Origin: Anaerolineae bacterium
GTDB taxonomy: Bacteria; Chloroflexota; Anaerolineae; J102
Reading direction: 5' to 3'
DNA length: 8,704 nt
NCBI GenBank assembly: GCA_015493675.1
Contig: WGCR01000107.1
Coordinates: 1-8,704 of the forward strand
Part shown: in pieces, positions 5,949-8,704 of the stretch
Position numbering within the stretch: position 1 is the stretch's first letter
How the letters are laid out: each line of letters opens with the position of its first letter
Notes under the pieces: model-generated
The model's input: only the letters and a program-made list of their open reading frames with translations
Databases searched by the model: none
What the model was told of the DNA's origin: nothing
Program-made: the position numbers and the translations under genes

Positions 5949-6025
5949 TCTCACGCAAAGACGCAGAGCCGCCGAGGAAAAAAGAGGCAAAGAAGAATTT
6001 GGCGTCATCGCGACTTTGCGTGAGA
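5949..6025. repeat. TCTCACGCAAAG-type hairpin repeat
   Basis: TCTCACGCAAAGACGC (5949-5964) pairs with GCGACTTTGCGTGAGA (6010-6025) at 15 of 16 positions, including a perfect 12-bp end. A-rich AAAGAGGCAAAGAAG lies in the loop. It resembles in design the CCACGAAG hairpin at 1346-1421. No flanking direct repeat was found. It lies directly after the ABC-like stub. Confidence 0.72.
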
Positions 6026-6120
6026 TCAGCTTTTTGGGTTCCGGCTTGTTCGGGTTAGGAGATTGATGGGGATGACAGGACAGAGGCGATCTGTATTGGT
6101 TTTGGGGCCGCGGGCAGACG

Positions 6121-6129
6121 TGATAAAAT
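6121..6129 (+). promoter_or_regulatory. Possible extended -10 promoter of the methyltransferase
   Basis: TGATAAAAT has the TGn extension and five of six TATAAT bases. The -35 position (TTTGGG, 17-bp spacing) is poor. The leader would be about 80 nt and would include the C10 tract. Confidence 0.4.
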
Positions 6130-6164
6130 CTGATGCAGCAAGTCAGACAATACGATTCTGTTCT

Positions 6165-6174
6165 CCCCCCCCCC
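6165..6174. repeat. C10 homopolymer tract in the methyltransferase leader
   Basis: Ten consecutive C's, preceded by TTCT and followed by ATGATG, 40 bp before the methyltransferase start. Tracts of this length are slippage-prone. It lies between the candidate promoter and the ribosome site, so length change would alter the leader and not the coding frame. Confidence 0.8.
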
Positions 6175-6201
6175 ATGATGTTTTGGCGGACAATCCCAGG
6201 C

Positions 6202-6208
6202 AAAGGAG
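6202..6208 (+). promoter_or_regulatory. Ribosome binding site of the methyltransferase
   Basis: AAAGGAG, 6 nt before the ATG at 6215; it fixes the start at the beginning of the open frame. Confidence 0.8.
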
Positions 6209-6214
6209 CTTCCC

Positions 6215-6865
6215 ATGCAGGAATATGAGAGGAAAATCAAGCTCAAATTCAAACTACTGGCCACGTTTTATGATATGTTCGATATTCCGTACATGATCAA
6301 ACCGGATAGCAATCCCAGGCTGGCGCTCGCCAAAAAAATACCTGACGACGCCTTGCGCATCCTGGATGTGTGCATAGGGACTGCCAGCAGCTCATTGCCC
6401 GTCGCCCAGGCTAACAGCCATAACCAAATCACCGGCATCGACTTGTCACCAGAAATGCTGGCTGTTGCCGAGAACAAAATACGGAAACGGGGCGTCAAGA
6501 ATATCACACTCATGGAAATGGACGCCACCCAAATGAGTTTTGATGACGGTGAATTCGATGTCGCCATCATTTCTTTTGCATTACACGAATTGGAATATGA
6601 GTTGATGATGGCTATTTTGAAAGAAGTGAGCCGCGTCGTGAAGAAATCGGGCCAACTGTTTATCATCGACTTTGCCAAAGAAGGAAGTTGGCTCGAAACC
6701 TCCGTCCTTTCGATATATTTCAAGATTGTCGAGCCCAAACATATCCCGCAATTTTTGAGGTATGACTGGAGCGAGCTACTCCAAAGCGTGGGTTTCCAGG
6801 TCACCGACACCGAAAAATACCTGTTTGCCAAACTGATTTCCGCCGACAGAAACGCAGCGCCATAA
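6215..6865 (+). CDS. Class I SAM-dependent methyltransferase, UbiE-like
   Basis: The 216-aa cytosolic protein has the Rossmann methyltransferase motifs in order: motif I ILDVCIGTASSSLPVA (49-64), the acidic loop of motif II GIDLSPEMLAVAENK (74-88) with D76 expected to hold the ribose of SAM, the post-motif MDATQMSFDDGEFDVAIISFALHE (102-125), and a late strand GQLFIIDFAKEG (146-157). This order resembles UbiE/COQ5-type and Methyltransf_11 proteins, but the menaquinone/ubiquinone signatures are not clear, so the substrate is unknown. Motif I is slightly unusual, with GTASSS where GTGxGx is common. Length is typical for a stand-alone domain. The coding sequence is visibly richer in A/T than enolase and the permease, suggesting recent acquisition. 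It appears monocistronic. Confidence 0.85.
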   Translation: MQEYERKIKLKFKLLATFYDMFDIPYMIKPDSNPRLALAKKIPDDALRILDVCIGTASSSLPVAQANSHNQITGIDLSPEMLAVAENKIRKRGVKNITLMEMDATQMSFDDGEFDVAIISFALHELEYELMMAILKEVSRVVKKSGQLFIIDFAKEGSWLETSVLSIYFKIVEPKHIPQFLRYDWSELLQSVGFQVTDTEKYLFAKLISADRNAAP

Positions 6866-7182
6866 TCGGAATCAGAGATCATTTTCTCACCCTGGAATGA
6901 TTCAACAGACTCAATTAGGCGGATTTTGAGGACTCTGGTCTTGAGCTTCTGACAAATTCGGGTCTGCCAGATGGTCGCGGGATGCGATCGCGGCCGCTGC
7001 GGGCAGTGCATATCTTGCGACAAAGGGATAGTCAGACGTCCTTTATGGCAGGGGACGATTTGGGATTTTAGGCGAGGCTATGATAAAAAGATGAAACGCT
7101 GTCTTCGTTATCTAGCATAGAGCCATTGGCGTATTGTCCGCTGTCCCAAAAGCGCATCACTTTCGTCGGGAGGAGTTAAAAA
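6866..7182. other. Intergenic gap before the GEVED-protein gene
   Basis: 317 bp between two + strand genes. I see no clear terminator for the methyltransferase. A GC-rich, weakly self-complementary patch (about 6964-7005) contains one GCGATCGC. TATGATAAAA at 7079-7088 is the best candidate -10 for the next gene, but a matching -35 is lacking. Nothing else can be supported. Confidence 0.5.
7169..7175 (+). promoter_or_regulatory. Ribosome binding site of the GEVED-protein gene
   Basis: GGAGGAG, 7 nt before ATG 7183, followed by an A-rich spacer. It agrees with the start that gives a clean signal peptide. Confidence 0.8.
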
Positions 7183-8586
7183 ATGTCTGTTTTCAAAAAA
7201 GGGAATTTTGCACTTTTCACACTGCTCATGGCTGCTATCATGGTATGCGGGGTGGCAATTGCTCAAACCACAACGTATTGGACATTCGATAATGATAACG
7301 AAGGGTTCGAAACGGGTACATTCGATGAAGAAAACACGCCATGGCCGTTCATGACTTCCCAGTCCAGCCAGTGGTCTGCTACCGGGGGGCATGAAGATGG
7401 GCATATCTACAGCGGCACCACAACAGGTCTTAATGGTCGTCTCTACAACATCCTACAAAATGGCGATCCCACCGCACCAACATTAGGCAACCTGTTGGGA
7501 AAGACGCTGCAAGCCGATCTGAAACGAGACAATGGCGACTTCATCAGTCCGTCGGGCGAAAAGGTGGTGGCCTACTGGCTGATTGCCGATTCACAAGACA
7601 GCAATGTATGTAATATGTGGCTGTCAAAAGTCCCCCTCTCGGTCGATGTCAACGCCCTGCCCCTGGGGCAATGGACGCCAAACAGCATCACAGTCGCCGA
7701 AGCGAATTTCTTTCCCTGGGCAAACTGCCCTAATGACACAAAAACCTTCGATGAACTGGCGGGGAGTTACAAGTATGTTGGCTTCTCCTTCCTCAGTGAT
7801 CAGGTGACCACCAACGGCGGTGATCCCTGGAACCAGTACACCCAGGTCGATGGCGTTTGGAGGCTCTTGCACTACGGCGTCACTTCAGATACGGACGCCA
7901 TTTTCAGGATTGACAATTTCGGCCCGACCGACGCCATGGTTTACGATTTTGGCGATTTGCCCGATACCTATCACACCACGCACGCCTCCGATGGCCCGCG
8001 CCACCAACTTGGCGGCGCCCTGAAACTGGGCGGCGCTGTGCAAAGCGAGCCTGACGCTTCGCCCAATAGCGATGCCACCGGCGATGGCAGTGAAGAGGAT
8101 GGCGTCACGCGGCAGAATGGCCTGGCAGGCAATGGCTGGTCCGAGGGAACGGTCGCCAGCGGCAACGGCGGCGGCATCAGCATCGACATCCAGGGAGGTT
8201 CCGGCGTGCCGCAGGTTTTCACTGATATGGGCGGCGGCGCTCTGAGCGAGGTCACCTTGCGCGATGCCAGCGGCAATCCCCTGACCATGCCCCTGGCCGC
8301 GGGCGTGCATCAGGCGTACTTCGATATTCCGGCCAACACCTTTACGACCAACAACAACGCTATTGCGGTGCGGGTGCGATTGAGCAGCGCTGGCGGGCTG
8401 GCGGCCACGGGCGCTGCGGCCGATGGCGAGGTGGAGGATTACATCTGGCATTTCGGGCCCAATGCCATCACGCTGTCGCATCTCCGGGCGTCTTCCTCAG
8501 CGCTCCCCCGCTGGCTGACGCTGCTCGTCCTCTTGCTGCTGGCTGGCGGCGCTGCAATGGCGCTTGCCGTCCGCGCCCGGGCGTGA
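7183..8586 (+). CDS. Secreted GEVED-domain protein with C-terminal membrane anchor
   Basis: The 467-aa product begins with a signal peptide: KK at 5-6, a hydrophobic core (about 9-24) and an A-I-A cleavage site before Q28. Residues about 30-248 form an N-terminal beta-rich domain running from TYWTFDNDNEGF to FRIDNFGP; the pattern resembles laminin-B/carbohydrate-binding sandwiches, with Cys143 and Cys182 available for a disulfide. Residues about 254-423 match a GEVED domain: DFGDLPDTYHT, the acidic GDGSEEDGV stretch (301-308) and the eponymous GEVEDY at 415-420. The end, LPRWLTLLVLLLLAGGAAMALAVRARA (441-467), is a hydrophobic segment with a basic tail after a Pro, like sorting tails processed by exosortase/rhombosortase-type systems or a simple anchor. 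A surface or matrix function is inferred; no catalytic motif is seen. The 5' half is more A/T-rich than the 3' half, consistent with domain shuffling. Confidence 0.82.
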   Translation: MSVFKKGNFALFTLLMAAIMVCGVAIAQTTTYWTFDNDNEGFETGTFDEENTPWPFMTSQSSQWSATGGHEDGHIYSGTTTGLNGRLYNILQNGDPTAPTLGNLLGKTLQADLKRDNGDFISPSGEKVVAYWLIADSQDSNVCNMWLSKVPLSVDVNALPLGQWTPNSITVAEANFFPWANCPNDTKTFDELAGSYKYVGFSFLSDQVTTNGGDPWNQYTQVDGVWRLLHYGVTSDTDAIFRIDNFGPTDAMVYDFGDLPDTYHTTHASDGPRHQLGGALKLGGAVQSEPDASPNSDATGDGSEEDGVTRQNGLAGNGWSEGTVASGNGGGISIDIQGGSGVPQVFTDMGGGALSEVTLRDASGNPLTMPLAAGVHQAYFDIPANTFTTNNNAIAVRVRLSSAGGLAATGAAADGEVEDYIWHFGPNAITLSHLRASSSALPRWLTLLVLLLLAGGAAMALAVRARA

Positions 8587-8599
8587 TCGCGGGCGGCTA

Positions 8600-8702
8600 G
8601 ACCTCCGGGAGGAGGGGGATCGTCTTGCCGCCAACCGTCAAACGTTTGTCGCACCCAAGCGTTGGCTCCCTCGGCCGCGTTTACACCCACCTCCCGGAGG
8701 TC
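8600..8702. repeat. GACCTCCGGGAGG inverted repeat, copy 2 (long spacer)
   Basis: GACCTCCGGGAGG (8600-8612) is perfectly complementary to CCTCCCGGAGGTC (8690-8702), 13 bp, with a 77-nt interior. The ends are the same as those of 5626-5692 but the interior is unrelated and longer. It begins 14 bp after the stop of the GEVED gene. It could be two facing single units or one element; the window stops 2 bp after it, so the right flank cannot be judged. Confidence 0.78.
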
Positions 8703-8704
8703 GG

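Larger units (their letters stand above)
5555..6214. other. 660-bp divergent intergenic region with repeats and a gene stub
   Basis: The region lies between the 5' ends of eno (-) and the methyltransferase (+). From left to right it holds the eno leader, a 20-bp perfect inverted repeat (5626-5692), an extended -10 promoter (5836-5844) with an 18-codon relic (5851-5907), a CACGCAAAG-type hairpin (5949-6025), a probable promoter (6121-6129), a C10 tract (6165-6174) and the methyltransferase ribosome site. A convincing eno promoter was not found; TATGAT on the - strand at 5745-5750 is the best -10 candidate but has no -35. If it is used, the 20-bp hairpin sits inside the eno leader RNA. Confidence 0.6.

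Noticed and set aside
6175..6228. 17-codon frame starting at ATGATG after the C10 tract and overlapping the methyltransferase start
   Set aside because: No ribosome site of its own can be placed because the C tract precedes it; kept only as a note in the C-tract finding.
6984..6991. GCGATCGC octamer (HIP1-like)
   Set aside because: A single copy in the window; not evidence for a cyanobacterial repeat system.
6268..7023. 251-aa open frame on - strand
   Set aside because: Antisense to the methyltransferase; the methyltransferase motifs and a good Shine-Dalgarno on the + strand are decisive.
7885..8481. 198-aa open frame on - strand
   Set aside because: Shadow of the GEVED-coding region; no initiation signals or domain.

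Overview
The window fits a chromosomal segment of a moderately GC-rich environmental bacterium, most likely a Chloroflexota member of the Anaerolineae/Caldilineae type. This is an inference from style, since there is no rRNA or marker gene here. The supporting signs are a secreted repeat protein ending in a Thr/Pro linker plus a short hydrophobic tail (…LWLPIM…), a secreted GEVED-domain protein with a C-terminal membrane anchor, a near-leaderless gene start, and intergenic DNA full of palindromic repeats.

Layout: (1) 1-1106, + strand, the 3' part of a BspA/DUF285 surface protein made of near-identical 25-residue repeats, open at the left edge. (2) 1107-1539, a convergent intergenic zone packed with repeats, including a 146-bp MITE-like element with perfect 11-bp terminal inverted repeats and an 8-bp target duplication. 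(3) 1540-3891, - strand, an APC-superfamily permease fused to two universal-stress (UspA) domains. (4) 3892-4258, a gap holding the permease promoter and the eno terminator. (5) 4259-5554, - strand, enolase. (6) 5555-6214, a 660-bp gap with a 20-bp perfect inverted repeat, an extended -10 promoter directly followed by an 18-codon stub that looks like the start of a lost ABC-F-type ATPase gene, and another hairpin repeat. (7) 6215-6865, + strand, a class I SAM-dependent methyltransferase. (8) 7183-8586, + strand, a secreted GEVED-domain protein. (9) 8600-8702, a second copy of the GACCTCCGGGAGG inverted-repeat family.

The genes do not form an obvious operon or common pathway. Enolase is glycolytic housekeeping, the permease-Usp fusion is probably a regulated amino-acid/polyamine transporter, and the two secreted proteins are surface components of accessory type. 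The most unusual content is the intergenic repeat population. I found no defence system, CRISPR array, phage or complete transposase gene.
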